Shown one piece after another: positions 43,779 through 53,514 of a DNA stretch of 64,000 bases. Source of the stretch: Gammaproteobacteria bacterium HGW-Gammaproteobacteria-13. GTDB taxonomy: Bacteria > Pseudomonadota > Gammaproteobacteria > Pseudomonadales > Pseudomonadaceae. Numbering within the stretch: the first letter of the stretch is position 1; the number at the start of each line of letters is the position of its first letter. Where the stretch lies: positions 1 to 64,000 of the forward strand of contig PGZH01000014.1 of assembly GCA_002840155.1 (NCBI GenBank), in the 5' to 3' direction. Position numbers and translations under genes: made by a program. The notes under the pieces are model-generated. The model searched no databases. It was not told the DNA's origin and saw only the letters and a program-made list of their open reading frames with translations.

Positions 43779-45013
43779 GCCCCCTGGTCGGCGTCAGCCG
43801 AGGCCAGTTTGACCGCCGGCAGCGGCGGCAGGCTACAGCGGTAGTCGGCCATTTCGGTGCTGATGTTCTTGTAGTTGTTCGGCCCGTCGACGTTGATCAT
43901 CCCCGCCTCGCCGTTATTGATGCAGATCGCCCGGTCCGCCGGCAGCTTGCCGTCTACCAGGATGTCGAGGTTGACGTAGCCATCCCAGAGAATGTCCGGC
44001 AGGCGACCGTTCAAGCCGAACTGGCTGACCTTCAGGGCTTTCAGCTCCAGGTGATCCGGGCTATCGCCACCTGGGCCGAAGCGGTTGCCGTGAATATGAA
44101 TGCCTTCTGGATAGGGATCGAAGTTCTCGGCGGTGGAGAGGTCGGTGTAACCGGTGCTGAAGTAGCTGCTGATAATGATGTTGGCGGTCTTGTGGTCGCC
44201 GATATCGTTGTCGAACACCTCAACATCGTCATTGGAGTTGATCACCACGCCGGAGCCGGCCGGCACGCTGGCCACCGGTGTGCCTTTGTGGCCGAAGTTC
44301 TTGTGGTTGTTGCCTTCGATCTTGTTGCGGAACACCCGTGTAACCCGGCCGGCCTGCGGCAGGTTGGGCATATTGAACACCAGAATGCCGCCGGTATTGC
44401 CGGTGGCGACGTTGTCATACACGTCGGCGTCGATGGTGTTTTCGATCTCGATCCCAGCGACGTTGCGCTCGGCACGGCTGTTGCGTACCACCACGTTGCG
44501 CGACTGACCGACGTAAATACCGGCATCCGATGCGCCAATGGCCACCGCACCGTCGATCAGGGTGTTCTCGGTCTGCACCGGGTAGATGCCATAAGCGCCG
44601 TTCTCGGTGGCCGGCCCATTGGTCCACTCGGTGCGCACACGGCGGATGATGATGTTCTTGCCGCCCACCACTTTCAGCGAATCACCCAAGGTGTCCTCGA
44701 AGGCGATGTCTTCAATGGTGAAATCCGAAGCGTCCACCAGCAGGCCTTCGGCGCCGGACTTCTGCCCCTTGAAGCTCAAGATGGTCTTGTCCATACCCGC
44801 ACCCTTGATGGTCACGCCACTGACTTTCAGGCTCAGGCTGCGGTCGAGCTGGTAGGTGCCGGCAGGAATCTCAATCACGCTGCCGGGCTTGGCCTTGATC
44901 AGCTGAGTTTGCAGGTCTTTCTGGAAATCCAGATCGGCCACCGGGGCTGGTTCTTCGCTGCAGGCAGCTAGCAGCACGGACAGGGCAAGCACGGAAAGCG
45001 GGGCAAGGCGCAT
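43775..45013 (-). CDS. Parallel beta-helix repeat lipoprotein
   Basis: 412 residues with a lipoprotein signal ending in lipobox LLAAC. A right-handed parallel beta-helix follows, visible as short Asn/Val/Ile-rich turns: VSGVTIKGAGMDKTIL, ASDFTIEDIAFEDTLGDSLKV, KNIIIRRVRTEW, AGIYVGQSRNVVVRNSRAERN. This is a pectate-lyase-like fold of the TIGR03805 family. The frame opens at 45058; ATG 45013 starts the signal. No polysaccharide-cleaving catalytic set can be named. It pairs with the di-haem gene. Confidence 0.87.
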   Translation of the reverse strand: MRLAPLSVLALSVLLAACSEEPAPVADLDFQKDLQTQLIKAKPGSVIEIPAGTYQLDRSLSLKVSGVTIKGAGMDKTILSFKGQKSGAEGLLVDASDFTIEDIAFEDTLGDSLKVVGGKNIIIRRVRTEWTNGPATENGAYGIYPVQTENTLIDGAVAIGASDAGIYVGQSRNVVVRNSRAERNVAGIEIENTIDADVYDNVATGNTGGILVFNMPNLPQAGRVTRVFRNKIEGNNHKNFGHKGTPVASVPAGSGVVINSNDDVEVFDNDIGDHKTANIIISSYFSTGYTDLSTAENFDPYPEGIHIHGNRFGPGGDSPDHLELKALKVSQFGLNGRLPDILWDGYVNLDILVDGKLPADRAICINNGEAGMINVDGPNNYKNISTEMADYRCSLPPLPAVKLASADADQGA

Positions 45014-45177
45014 GGCAATCTCCAGCGTTTTTCTTATTAAGTGGAACGATAGTACCAATTAATAAGAAAAAACCAAGCCCCGCGCCAGCACAGCGCAACT
45101 CTCCCGACCAACAGCCAGCCTACGCAGAGCGCGATGCATCCGTTACCATCGCCGGCAATTAAGCGAAGAGATGCGGC

Positions 45178-45354
45178 ATGTATATCTATCGATTGGTGCT
45201 GATCCTGGTGGTGGGGATCTACCTGTTCTCCCCGGCCATCATGGACTGGTGGATCGACCCCAATGGGGCCTGGTACCGCCCCTACCTGCTGTGGCTGATC
45301 CTGATAGTCGTGACCTTCATTCTTCAGAGCCAGCGTGATGCCGATGAACTCTGA
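45178..45354 (+). CDS. cbrX: Small membrane protein CbrX
   Basis: 58 residues, too short for most gene callers, starting MYIYRLVLILVVGIYLFSPA. There are two membrane helices separated by MDWWIDPNGAWYRPY, and a charged end QSQRDADEL. GAAGAG stands a few bases upstream. A small gene of this kind precedes cbrA throughout Pseudomonas and influences cbrA translation; the name follows P. putida. Its last nine codons are repeated at the cbrA start. Confidence 0.85.
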   Translation: MYIYRLVLILVVGIYLFSPAIMDWWIDPNGAWYRPYLLWLILIVVTFILQSQRDADEL

Positions 45355-45431
45355 CCTGCTGCGGCGCAACCTGCGTGACCGCGTCTTAACCATCTTCGCT
45401 GCAGAGCCAACGTGATGCTGACGAGCTTTAG
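45325..45431 (+). repeat. Duplicated cbrX end / cbrA start segment
   Basis: The segments 45325-45354 and 45402-45431, offset by 77 bp, both encode Gln-Ser-Gln-Arg-Asp-Ala-Asp-Glu-Leu plus a stop (TGA, then TAG). The second copy also contains the cbrA ATG in another frame. The first 23 bases differ at only three positions. Confidence 0.85.
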
Positions 45432-48369
45432 CCTGAGCCAGCTGATTCTGATCAGCGCTGCCTACCTGCTTATTCTGTTCGGCGTAGCCTGGATCAGCGA
45501 ACATGGCCTGATTCCGCGCTGGGTGATCCGCCACCCACTGACCTACACCCTGTCGCTTGGCGTCTACGCCAGCGCCTGGGCCTTCTACGGCACGGTGGGC
45601 CTGGCCTATCAATACGGCTACGGCTTTCTCGCCAGTTACCTGGGGGTTTCCGGGGCGTTTCTGCTGGCGCCGGTGCTGCTCTACCCGATCCTGCGTATTA
45701 CCCGTACCTATCAGCTGTCATCGCTGGCCGACCTGTTTGCCTTCCGCTTTCGCAGCACCTGGGCCGGCGCCCTGACCACGGTATTTATGCTGGTCGGCGT
45801 ATTGCCGTTGTTGGCCCTGCAGATTCAGGCGGTGGCCGACTCCATCGGCATTCTCACCCGCGAGCCGGTGCAGGAACGCGTGGCGCTGGCCTATTGCGGG
45901 CTGATCATTCTGTTCACCATCCTGTTTGGCGCACGGCATATCGCCACCCGCGAGAAGCACGAAGGCCTGGTGTTCGCCATCGCCTTTGAGTCGGTGGTCA
46001 AGCTGGTGGCGATCAGCGTGATTGGCTTGTACGCCCTATACGGCGTATTCGACGGCCCGCAGGACCTGCAATCCTGGCTGGTGCAGAACCAGTCCTCGCT
46101 GACCAGCCTGCACACACCGCTGCAGGAAGGCCCGTGGCGCACCCTGCTGCTGGTGTTTTTCGCCTCGGCCATCGTCATGCCGCACATGTACCACATGACC
46201 TTTACCGAGAACCTCAACCCGCGCGCCATGGTCAGCGCAAGCTGGGGCCTGCCGCTGTTTCTGCTGCTGATGAGCCTGGCAGTGCCGCTCATTCTCTGGG
46301 CCGGGCTCAAGCTCGGCGCCACCACCAACCCGGAATACTTCACCCTCGGCGTTGGCATCGCGGTCAATAGCCAGACCCTGGCGCTGATTGCCTATGTCGG
46401 CGGCCTGTCGGCCTCCAGCGGGTTGATTATCGTCACCACCCTGGCGCTGTCCGGCATGGTGCTCAACCATGTGGTGTTACCGCTGTACCAACCGCCGTCG
46501 GAAGGCAATATCTACCGCTGGCTGAAGTGGACCCGCCGCGCGCTGATCCTGCTGATCATCATGGCCGGCTACGGTTTCTATCTATTGCTCGGCGCCGAAC
46601 AGGACCTGGCCAACCTGGGCATCGTCGCTTTCGTCGCCACCCTGCAGTTCCTCCCCGGCGTGCTCTCGGTGCTGTACTGGCCGACCGCCAACCGCAAAGG
46701 CTTTATCGCCGGACTGCTGGCGGGGATCGGTGTGTGGGTGGTGAGCATGCTGTTGCCGATGCTCGGCAACCTGCAGGGGCTGTACCTGCCCTGGTTCAAC
46801 GTCATCTATGTACTGGATGACAGCAGCTGGCACCTGGCGGCCATCGGCTCGCTGGCGGCCAACGTGCTGGTGTTTACCCTGGTGTCGCTGTTTACCGAAG
46901 CCAGTCCGGAAGAGAAAAGCGCCGCCGAAGCCTGCGCCGTGGATAACGTGCGCCGCCCGCAACGCCGTGAACTGCTGGCCGCCTCGCCGCAGGAATTTGC
47001 CGCGCAACTGGCCAAACCCCTGGGCGCCAAGACCGCCCAGCATGAAGTCGAGCAAGCCCTGCGCGACCTGCATCTACCCTTCGATGAAGGCCGCCCCTAT
47101 GCTCTGCGCCGTCTGCGTGACCGCATCGAAGCCAACCTCTCTGGACTGATGGGGCCCAGCGTCGCCCAGGACATCGTCGAAACCTTCCTGCCTTATAAAG
47201 CAGGCAGCGAAACCTACGTCACCGAAGACATCCACTTTATCGAGAACCGCCTCGAGGACTACCACTCGCGCCTCACGGGTCTCGCCGCCGAACTCGACAC
47301 CCTGCGCCGCTATCACCGCCAGACCCTGCAGGAATTGCCGATGGGCGTCTGCTCGCTGGCCAAGGATCAGGAGATCCTGATGTGGAACAAGGCCATGGAA
47401 GAACTCACCGAAATCCCCGCGCAGCGTGTGGTCGGCTCGCGCCTGAACACCTTGGCCGAGCCCTGGCGTGGGCTGCTGGAGCGGTTTATCGAACTGCCCG
47501 ACGAACACTTGCATAAACAGCGCCTGGCCTTGGACGGCCAGACGCGTTGGCTCAACCTGCACAAGGCGGCCATCGATGAACCCCTGGCACCGGGTAATAG
47601 CGGCCTGGTGCTGCTGGTTGAAGACCTCACGGAAACCCAGATGTTGGAAGACAAGCTGGTGCACTCCGAGCGCCTCGCCTCCATCGGCCGTCTGGCTGCC
47701 GGCGTGGCGCATGAGATCGGTAACCCGATCACCGGCATCGCTTGCCTGGCGCAGAACCTGCGCGAAGAGCGCGAAGGTGACCCCGAGCTGACCGAGATCA
47801 GCGAGCAGATCATCGAGCAAACCAAACGCGTGTCACGCATCGTCCAGTCGCTAATGAGCTTTGCCCACTCCGGCAGCCACCAGAACAGTGAAGAACCGGT
47901 ATGCCTGGCCCAGGTGGCGCAGGACGCCATCGCCCTGCTGGCCCTCAACCGACGCAGCGTCGAAGTGCAATTCTTCAATTTGTGCGATTCCGACCACTGG
48001 GTGGTCGGTGACCCGCAACGCCTGGCCCAGGTGCTGATCAACCTACTGTCCAACGCCCGCGATGCCTCACCGCCAGGCAGTGCGATCCGGGTCAAGAGCG
48101 AACGTTTCGAGCACACCGTCGACCTGATCGTCGAGGACGAAGGCAGCGGCATTCCCAAGGCAATCATCGACCGTTTGTTCGAACCTTTCTTCACCACCAA
48201 GGACCCGGGCAAAGGTACGGGACTGGGCCTTGCACTGGTCTATTCGATCGTGGAAGAGCATTATGGACAGATAACAATCGACAGCCCGGCCGACCCCGAG
48301 CTTCAACGCGGCACCCGCATTAGGGTCAGCCTGCCGATGCATGTCGAGGCGACGTCCATAGCGACTTAA
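45415..48369 (+). CDS. cbrA: Sensor histidine kinase CbrA with solute-symporter domain
   Basis: 984 residues. The N-terminal 500 or so form a sodium/solute symporter-like membrane domain (about 13 helices; GLAYQYGYGFLASYLGVSGAF, NPRAMVSASWGLPLFLLLMSL). A STAC-like linker and a PAS domain follow. The kinase core has phospho-acceptor His766 in GRLAAGVAHEIGNPITG and an ATP-binding domain with DEGSGIPKAII and GKGTGLGLALVYSI. It senses carbon/nitrogen status, takes up histidine in some species, and phosphorylates CbrB. A GTG directly before ATG 45415 is an alternative start. Confidence 0.96.
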   Translation: MLTSFSLSQLILISAAYLLILFGVAWISEHGLIPRWVIRHPLTYTLSLGVYASAWAFYGTVGLAYQYGYGFLASYLGVSGAFLLAPVLLYPILRITRTYQLSSLADLFAFRFRSTWAGALTTVFMLVGVLPLLALQIQAVADSIGILTREPVQERVALAYCGLIILFTILFGARHIATREKHEGLVFAIAFESVVKLVAISVIGLYALYGVFDGPQDLQSWLVQNQSSLTSLHTPLQEGPWRTLLLVFFASAIVMPHMYHMTFTENLNPRAMVSASWGLPLFLLLMSLAVPLILWAGLKLGATTNPEYFTLGVGIAVNSQTLALIAYVGGLSASSGLIIVTTLALSGMVLNHVVLPLYQPPSEGNIYRWLKWTRRALILLIIMAGYGFYLLLGAEQDLANLGIVAFVATLQFLPGVLSVLYWPTANRKGFIAGLLAGIGVWVVSMLLPMLGNLQGLYLPWFNVIYVLDDSSWHLAAIGSLAANVLVFTLVSLFTEASPEEKSAAEACAVDNVRRPQRRELLAASPQEFAAQLAKPLGAKTAQHEVEQALRDLHLPFDEGRPYALRRLRDRIEANLSGLMGPSVAQDIVETFLPYKAGSETYVTEDIHFIENRLEDYHSRLTGLAAELDTLRRYHRQTLQELPMGVCSLAKDQEILMWNKAMEELTEIPAQRVVGSRLNTLAEPWRGLLERFIELPDEHLHKQRLALDGQTRWLNLHKAAIDEPLAPGNSGLVLLVEDLTETQMLEDKLVHSERLASIGRLAAGVAHEIGNPITGIACLAQNLREEREGDPELTEISEQIIEQTKRVSRIVQSLMSFAHSGSHQNSEEPVCLAQVAQDAIALLALNRRSVEVQFFNLCDSDHWVVGDPQRLAQVLINLLSNARDASPPGSAIRVKSERFEHTVDLIVEDEGSGIPKAIIDRLFEPFFTTKDPGKGTGLGLALVYSIVEEHYGQITIDSPADPELQRGTRIRVSLPMHVEATSIAT

Positions 48370-48445
48370 ACCAGCTACCAGCGAGCATGCCTGCCAGGCC
48401 CTTTAGTCCAGCGGCATGCCCCGAGACCGTCGAGAGACCGAATTG

Positions 48446-49873
48446 ATGCCTCATATTTTGATCGTCGAAGACGAAACCATTATCCGCTCTGCCTTGCGTC
48501 GCCTGCTGGAACGTAACCAATACGAAGTCAGCGAAGCCGGCTCGGTACAGGAAGCGCAAGAGCGCTTCAGCATCCCCAGCTTCGACCTGATCGTCAGCGA
48601 CCTGCGCCTGCCAGGCGCGCCCGGCACCGAGCTGATCAAACTCGGCCAGGGCACCCCGGTGCTGATCATGACCAGTTATGCCAGCCTGCGCTCGGCGGTC
48701 GACTCGATGAAGATGGGCGCGGTCGACTACATCGCCAAACCCTTCGACCACGACGAAATGCTCCAGGCCGTGGCGCGCATCCTGCGCGATCATCAGCAGG
48801 CCAAGAGCACCCCGGCGCCGACCACCGGCACGGCGAAAGCCAGCGCCGACAAGGTGGTGGACAACAGCAACGGCGAAATCGGCATCATCGGCTCCTGCCC
48901 AGCCATGCAGGAGATGTACAGCAAGATCCGCAAGGTCGCGCCCACTGACTCCAACGTACTGATTCAAGGCGAGTCCGGCACCGGTAAAGAACTGGTCGCC
49001 CGCGCCCTGCACAACCTCTCGCGCCGCGCCAAGGCGCCGCTGATTTCGGTGAACTGCGCCGCCATCCCGGAATCGCTGATCGAATCCGAACTGTTCGGCC
49101 ATGAGAAAGGCGCCTTTACTGGCGCCAGCGCCGGCCGTGCGGGCCTGGTGGAAGCCGCCGACGGTGGCACCCTGTTCCTCGACGAAATAGGTGAACTGCC
49201 CCTGGAAGCTCAAGCGCGTCTGCTGCGTGTGCTGCAGGAAGGTGAGATTCGCCGGGTTGGCTCGGTACAGTCGCAGAAGGTCGATGTGCGCCTGATCGCC
49301 GCGACCCACCGCGACCTGAAAACCCTGTCGAAGATCGGCCAGTTCCGTGAAGACCTGTATTACCGCCTGCACGTAATCGCCCTGAAACTGCCGCCGCTGC
49401 GTGAGCGCGGCGCGGATGTGATCGAAATCGCCCGCGCCTTCCTGATTCGCCAGAGCACCCGCCAGGGCCGTCTCGACCTGAGCTTTGCTGCCGATGCCGA
49501 ACAGGCCATCCGTCATTACCCCTGGCCGGGTAACGTGCGCGAACTGGAAAACGCCATCGAGCGCGCGGTGATTCTCTGCGAAGGCAGCAGCATTTCCGCC
49601 GAGCTGCTGGGCATCGATATCGAACTGGATGACCTGGAAGACGACTTCACCGGCCTGCCCGCGCAAGGCGGCGGCCTGGGCCATGAGCCGAGCGAACCGA
49701 CCGAAGACCTGTCACTGGAAGACTACTTCCAGCACTTCGTTCTGGAGCATCAGGACCATATGACTGAGACCGAACTGGCACGCAAACTCGGCATCAGTCG
49801 CAAATGTTTGTGGGAACGCCGCCAGCGCCTGGGCATTCCACGGCGCAAATCTTCGGGGGCAACCGCAGGCTAG
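48446..49873 (+). CDS. cbrB: NtrC-family response regulator CbrB
   Basis: 475 residues. The receiver domain has phospho-acceptor Asp52 in [11 protein letters not shown]. The AAA+ sigma54-activation domain has Walker [13 protein letters not shown], the sigma54-contact loop GAFTGA and Walker [13 protein letters not shown]. The C-terminal Fis-type helix-turn-helix reads [25 protein letters not shown]. It activates sigma54 promoters, chiefly crcZ. The frame opens at 48416; the family start [10 protein letters not shown] is ATG 48446. Confidence 0.97.
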   Translation: MPHILIVEDETIIRSALRRLLERNQYEVSEAGSVQEAQERFSIPSFDLIVSDLRLPGAPGTELIKLGQGTPVLIMTSYASLRSAVDSMKMGAVDYIAKPFDHDEMLQAVARILRDHQQAKSTPAPTTGTAKASADKVVDNSNGEIGIIGSCPAMQEMYSKIRKVAPTDSNVLIQGESGTGKELVARALHNLSRRAKAPLISVNCAAIPESLIESELFGHEKGAFTGASAGRAGLVEAADGGTLFLDEIGELPLEAQARLLRVLQEGEIRRVGSVQSQKVDVRLIAATHRDLKTLSKIGQFREDLYYRLHVIALKLPPLRERGADVIEIARAFLIRQSTRQGRLDLSFAADAEQAIRHYPWPGNVRELENAIERAVILCEGSSISAELLGIDIELDDLEDDFTGLPAQGGGLGHEPSEPTEDLSLEDYFQHFVLEHQDHMTETELARKLGISRKCLWERRQRLGIPRRKSSGATAG

Positions 49874-49920
49874 AGGCCTGCGCCAGGGTGACAGACACGC
49901 ACACACAAGGTTCCACAGTC

Positions 49921-49946
49921 TGTTACCCATTCAACACTTAGTAACA
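49921..49946 (+). promoter_or_regulatory. CbrB binding site (UAS) of crcZ
   Basis: TGTTAC-N14-GTAACA (49921-49926 and 49941-49946) matches the inverted hexamers reported for CbrB upstream of crcZ. It lies about 125 bp before the sigma54 promoter; another GGTAAC half-site is at about 49963. Confidence 0.8.
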
Positions 49947-49984
49947 AAAGCCGGGTCTTATGGTAACGAGAACCCGGCTTTTTT
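49946..49984 (+). terminator. cbrB terminator
   Basis: AAAAGCCGGGT / ACCCGGCTTTT stem with a T-run, about 70 bp after the cbrB stop. The first base overlaps the CbrB site. Confidence 0.85.
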
Positions 49985-50045
49985 ATGCCACCCCAGCACC
50001 CTCATCACAGCTCAACCCCTTGTTTTTAAAGGGATTGCAAAAACT

Positions 50046-50061
50046 GGCACGGGTTCTGCTT
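50046..50061 (+). promoter_or_regulatory. Sigma54 promoter of crcZ
   Basis: TGGCACGGGTTCTGCT has GG and GC at the required 12-bp spacing and matches the -24/-12 consensus except for one T. Transcription would start near 50071-50073. Confidence 0.88.
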
Positions 50062-50070
50062 TATTGCTGG

Positions 50071-50440
50071 CACAACAACAATAACAAGCACGCTCCAAAC
50101 CTAATAAAAATAAGACGTACCGACTCCAGCACAATAAAAACAACAACGCGGAGGCGCAGCTAACTGATTCTTTTGGAAAGGAATTGCCTTTGGGGTTCGC
50201 CCCAAAACCAGGCTGAGAATAATAAAACTGCCCTAAGGCAGCGCCAGAACTGGTTGGGTCACTGTGTGATCATGGCAGCATCAGCATCCAAAGCAATCCG
50301 TTTGCTCTTGATTCCCAGCTTGGGAAGTTTTCCAAAAGTCCTTGACTGGATGGAACGGGTAAATCAACAAAAACAACAAGCCCGCCATAATAATAAAAAA
50401 AGAGCACGCACCAATTTGGGGGGGAGCTTCGGCTCCCCCA
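50071..50440 (+). ncRNA. crcZ: CrcZ, Hfq/Crc-sequestering small RNA
   Basis: Starts GCACAACAACAATAACAAGC just after the sigma54 promoter and ends at a GGGGGAGC-TTCG-GCTCCCCC hairpin (50420-50439), about 370 nt, in the size range known for CrcZ. I count six A-rich CA motifs (near 50075-50088, 50103, 50133-50146, 50219, 50366-50379 and 50389) that bind Hfq/Crc. A TTTGGGG-TTCG-CCCCAAA hairpin is at 50189-50206. It relieves catabolite repression when CbrAB is active. The terminator lacks a clear T-run, so the 3' end is approximate. Confidence 0.92.
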
Positions 50441-50573
50441 GTAGCTTCAAACTTCCCGCCTGCAACAGTCTCCCGCCGTTTCCTGCATCAACCCCCGACT
50501 CAATGCTAGAATCCGCGCCATTCCTACGGCCGGCATATACTCTGGCCAGTCATTTAGTCAAACAGTGCCTCCC

Positions 50574-51980
50574 ATGCTGAAAAAGCTGTTCAAGTCCTTT
50601 CGTACCCCCATCCGCCGTGGCAAACACTCGCACAGCACGCCCGAAGTGCTGAGCAGTAGCCAGCACCCGATCGAGCGCGGTGAAATCAGCCGCTACGCCA
50701 TCAGCGTGGTCGAACGCCTGCAACAGGCCGGCTACCAGGCGTATCTGGTCGGTGGTTGCGTGCGCGACCTGCTGCTGGACATCGACCCCAAGGATTTCGA
50801 CGTGGCCACCAGCGCCACGCCCGAGCAAGTGCGTGCCGAGTTCCGCAACGCGCGGGTGATCGGTCGGCGCTTCAAGCTGGTCCACGTGCATTTCGGCCGC
50901 GAGATCATCGAAGTCGCCACCTTCCGCGCCAACCATCCCGAAGGCGATGAGGAAGAGAACAGCAACCTGTCCTCGCGTAATGAGAGCGGGCGCATCCTGC
51001 GCGACAACGTCTATGGCAGCCTGGAAGACGACGCCCAGCGCCGCGACTTCACCATCAATGCGCTGTATTACGATCCAAGCACCGAACGCATTCTCGATTA
51101 CGCCAATGGCGTGCACGACATTCGCAATCACCTGATTCGCCTGATCGGTGATCCGACCCAGCGCTACCAGGAAGACCCGGTGCGCATGCTGCGCGCGGTG
51201 CGTTTTGCCGCCAAGCTGGATTTCGACATCGAAAAACACAGCGCCGCGCCAATCTACAAACTGGCTCCGCTGCTTGGCGGCATCCCCGCAGCGCGCCTGT
51301 TTGATGAAGTGCTCAAGCTGTTTCTCGCCGGCTATGCGGTGTACACCTACGAGCTGCTGGTGGATTACGGCCTGTTCGGCCAGCTGTTCCCGGCCAGTGC
51401 CGAGGCACTGAAACTCAACCCGGACTACACCGACCAGTTGATTCGCAATGCGCTGGACAATACCGACCTGCGCATCCATCAGGGCAAGACGGTGACTCCG
51501 GCCTTCCTCCTTGCAGCATTGCTTTGGCCGGCCCTGCCAGCCCGCGTGATCAAACTGCAGGACCGCGGCATGCCGCCGATCCCGGCCATGCAGGAAGCCG
51601 CTCACGAGCTGATCAGCGAGCAATGCCAGCGCATCGCCGTGCCCAAGCGCTTCACCATGCCGATCCGCGAAATCTGGGATATGCAGGAACGCCTGCCACG
51701 CCGCAGCGGCAAACGCGCCGACATGCTGCTGGAAAACCCACGCTTCCGCGCCGGTTACGACTTCCTGCTGCTGCGTGAAAGCGCAGGCGAGGAAACCGGC
51801 GGCCTCGGCGACTGGTGGACTCGCTATCAGGACGTCAGCGACAGCGAGCGGCGCAATATGATCCGCGACCTCAGCAGCAAGGACGATGGCCCCGCCGGTC
51901 CGCGCAAGCGCAAACGCAGCAATAGCAAGCGTAAACGCGGCCCGGCCAGTGACGCCGCCAGCCCCGCCGCGAGTGAATGA
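50574..51980 (+). CDS. pcnB: Poly(A) polymerase I
   Basis: 468 residues. The nucleotidyltransferase head domain has YLVGGCVRDLLLDIDPKDFDVATSATPEQV with the catalytic Asp pair, then RRDFTINALYYDP and EDPVRMLRAVRFAAKLDF. The C-terminus is basic and low-complexity (RKRKRSNSKRKRG), likely for RNA or degradosome binding. It adds 3' poly(A) tails that promote RNA decay. GTG 50565 opens the frame; ATG 50574 (MLKKLFKSF) is the family start. Its stop overlaps folK. Confidence 0.95.
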   Translation: MLKKLFKSFRTPIRRGKHSHSTPEVLSSSQHPIERGEISRYAISVVERLQQAGYQAYLVGGCVRDLLLDIDPKDFDVATSATPEQVRAEFRNARVIGRRFKLVHVHFGREIIEVATFRANHPEGDEEENSNLSSRNESGRILRDNVYGSLEDDAQRRDFTINALYYDPSTERILDYANGVHDIRNHLIRLIGDPTQRYQEDPVRMLRAVRFAAKLDFDIEKHSAAPIYKLAPLLGGIPAARLFDEVLKLFLAGYAVYTYELLVDYGLFGQLFPASAEALKLNPDYTDQLIRNALDNTDLRIHQGKTVTPAFLLAALLWPALPARVIKLQDRGMPPIPAMQEAAHELISEQCQRIAVPKRFTMPIREIWDMQERLPRRSGKRADMLLENPRFRAGYDFLLLRESAGEETGGLGDWWTRYQDVSDSERRNMIRDLSSKDDGPAGPRKRKRSNSKRKRGPASDAASPAASE

Positions 51981-52477
51981 TGGAGCGTGTGTATATCGGC
52001 CTGGGCAGTAACCTGGCCACCCCGCTCGAACAACTGCGCAGCGCCCTGGCCGCCCTGGCCGCGCTGCCGCAAACGCAGCTGGTTGCGCAATCGTCCTTCT
52101 ATGCCAGCGACCCGCTCGGCCCGGCGGATCAACCGCGCTACGTCAATGCCGTGGCCGCACTGGATAGCGAACTCAGCCCACTCCATCTGCTCGATGCGCT
52201 GCAAACCATCGAGCTGGAACAGGGCCGCACGCGCAAGGCCGAACGCTGGGGGCCGCGCACCCTCGACCTGGATATCCTGCTGTTCGGTGAACGCCAGCTG
52301 GATGAGCCACGCCTGACAGTGCCGCACTACCATATGCACGCCCGCGCCTTTGTCCTCTACCCGCTGGCCGAGATCGCCCCCGACCTGCAGCTACCGGATG
52401 GCCGCACGCTGGCCGAGCTGCTTGATGCATGCCCCTTTGTCGGGCTGGAACGGCTTAACGAAGCAGAGCTGACCTGA
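51977..52477 (+). CDS. folK: Hydroxymethyldihydropterin pyrophosphokinase
   Basis: 166 residues. Transfers pyrophosphate from ATP to 6-hydroxymethyl-dihydropterin in folate synthesis. The start VYIGLGSNLATPLEQL and the HPPK signature RWGPRTLDLDILLFG are intact. ATG at 51977 overlaps the pcnB stop (ATGA); a second ATG at 51980 is equally possible and gives the usual MERVYIG. An operon with pcnB and probably panBC is likely. Confidence 0.95.
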   Translation: MMERVYIGLGSNLATPLEQLRSALAALAALPQTQLVAQSSFYASDPLGPADQPRYVNAVAALDSELSPLHLLDALQTIELEQGRTRKAERWGPRTLDLDILLFGERQLDEPRLTVPHYHMHARAFVLYPLAEIAPDLQLPDGRTLAELLDACPFVGLERLNEAELT

Positions 52478-52713
52478 AGGCAGGTCAATCTCGACTGCCG
52501 GGTCATGCAGCCGACGCAGCGCTAACCTCGGCAGCCAGCAGGTGCATTGGCGGTAACGCCAGTAACAGGCCGGTAACACCTGCAATTGACTTCGAGCCCC
52601 CCCATCAGGACTATAGGCGTCCCGTTGCCCCGCACCGGTGCAATTCGAGGCCAATGCAGGCCAACTTGAAGCAGCACAACTGCTGACTGAACGCCTGAGT
52701 GAGGACAGTTTTC
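52478..52713 (+). other. folK-panB intergenic region
   Basis: 236 bp without a gene I can support. A weak TGACCTG / CAGGTCA hairpin follows the folK stop without a T-run. A TTGACT (52586) and a TATAGG (52612), spaced 20 bp apart, could be a poor promoter for panB. Confidence 0.3.
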
Positions 52714-53514
52714 ATGCCTGATGTAACCCTGACCACCCTGCAAAGCCTCAAGCAGAGCGGCGAGAAGATCGCCATGCTGACCTGCTATGACGCCACGTTC
52801 GCCCAGACGGCCTGCCAGGCCGGTGTCGATGTGCTGCTGGTGGGCGATTCCCTCGGCATGGTCTTGCAAGGCCATGACAGCACGCTGCCCGTCACGGTCG
52901 CCGAGATGGCGTACCACACCGCCAGCGTTAAACGTGGCAACCAGGGCGCGCTGATCCTCGCCGACCTGCCGTTTATGGCCTACGCCACCATTGAGCAGAC
53001 CCTCAACAACAGCGCTGCGTTGATGCAGGCTGGTGCGCATATGGTCAAGCTGGAAGGTGCAGCCTGGCTGGCCGAGCCGATTCGCCAATTGGCCGAACGC
53101 GGCGTCCCGGTGTGCGCGCACCTGGGTTTGACCCCGCAGGCGGTCAACCTCCTCGGTGGCTACAAGGTACAAGGCCGCCAGGAGGCCCAGGCGCGGCAGA
53201 TGCGTGCCGACGCCATGGCGCTGGAGCAGGCCGGCGCGGCCATGCTGTTGCTTGAATGCGTGCCCAGTGAACTGGCCGCTGAAATCAGCCAGGCGGTGAA
53301 AATCCCGGTGATCGGCATCGGCGCCGGCGGCGCAACCGACGGCCAGGTGCTGGTGCTGCACGACATGCTCGGCCTATCCCTGAGCGGCCGCACGCCGAAG
53401 TTCGTGAAGAACTTTATGGCCGGCCAGAGCAGCATCCAGCACGCCATCAGCGCCTACGTCAAAGCGGTCAAAGACCAGAGCTTCCCAGCAGCCGAACACG
53501 GATTTTCTGCATGA
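52714..53514 (+). CDS. panB: 3-Methyl-2-oxobutanoate hydroxymethyltransferase
   Basis: 266 residues. First step of pantothenate synthesis: adds a hydroxymethyl group from methylene-tetrahydrofolate to 2-oxoisovalerate. Family motifs are [39 protein letters not shown] with Mg-binding Asp, and [18 protein letters not shown]. The frame opens at 52699; ATG 52714 (MPDVTLTTL) is chosen, with GAGGAC upstream. The substrate comes from the ilv pathway. The stop overlaps panC. Confidence 0.95.
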   Translation: MPDVTLTTLQSLKQSGEKIAMLTCYDATFAQTACQAGVDVLLVGDSLGMVLQGHDSTLPVTVAEMAYHTASVKRGNQGALILADLPFMAYATIEQTLNNSAALMQAGAHMVKLEGAAWLAEPIRQLAERGVPVCAHLGLTPQAVNLLGGYKVQGRQEAQARQMRADAMALEQAGAAMLLLECVPSELAAEISQAVKIPVIGIGAGGATDGQVLVLHDMLGLSLSGRTPKFVKNFMAGQSSIQHAISAYVKAVKDQSFPAAEHGFSA

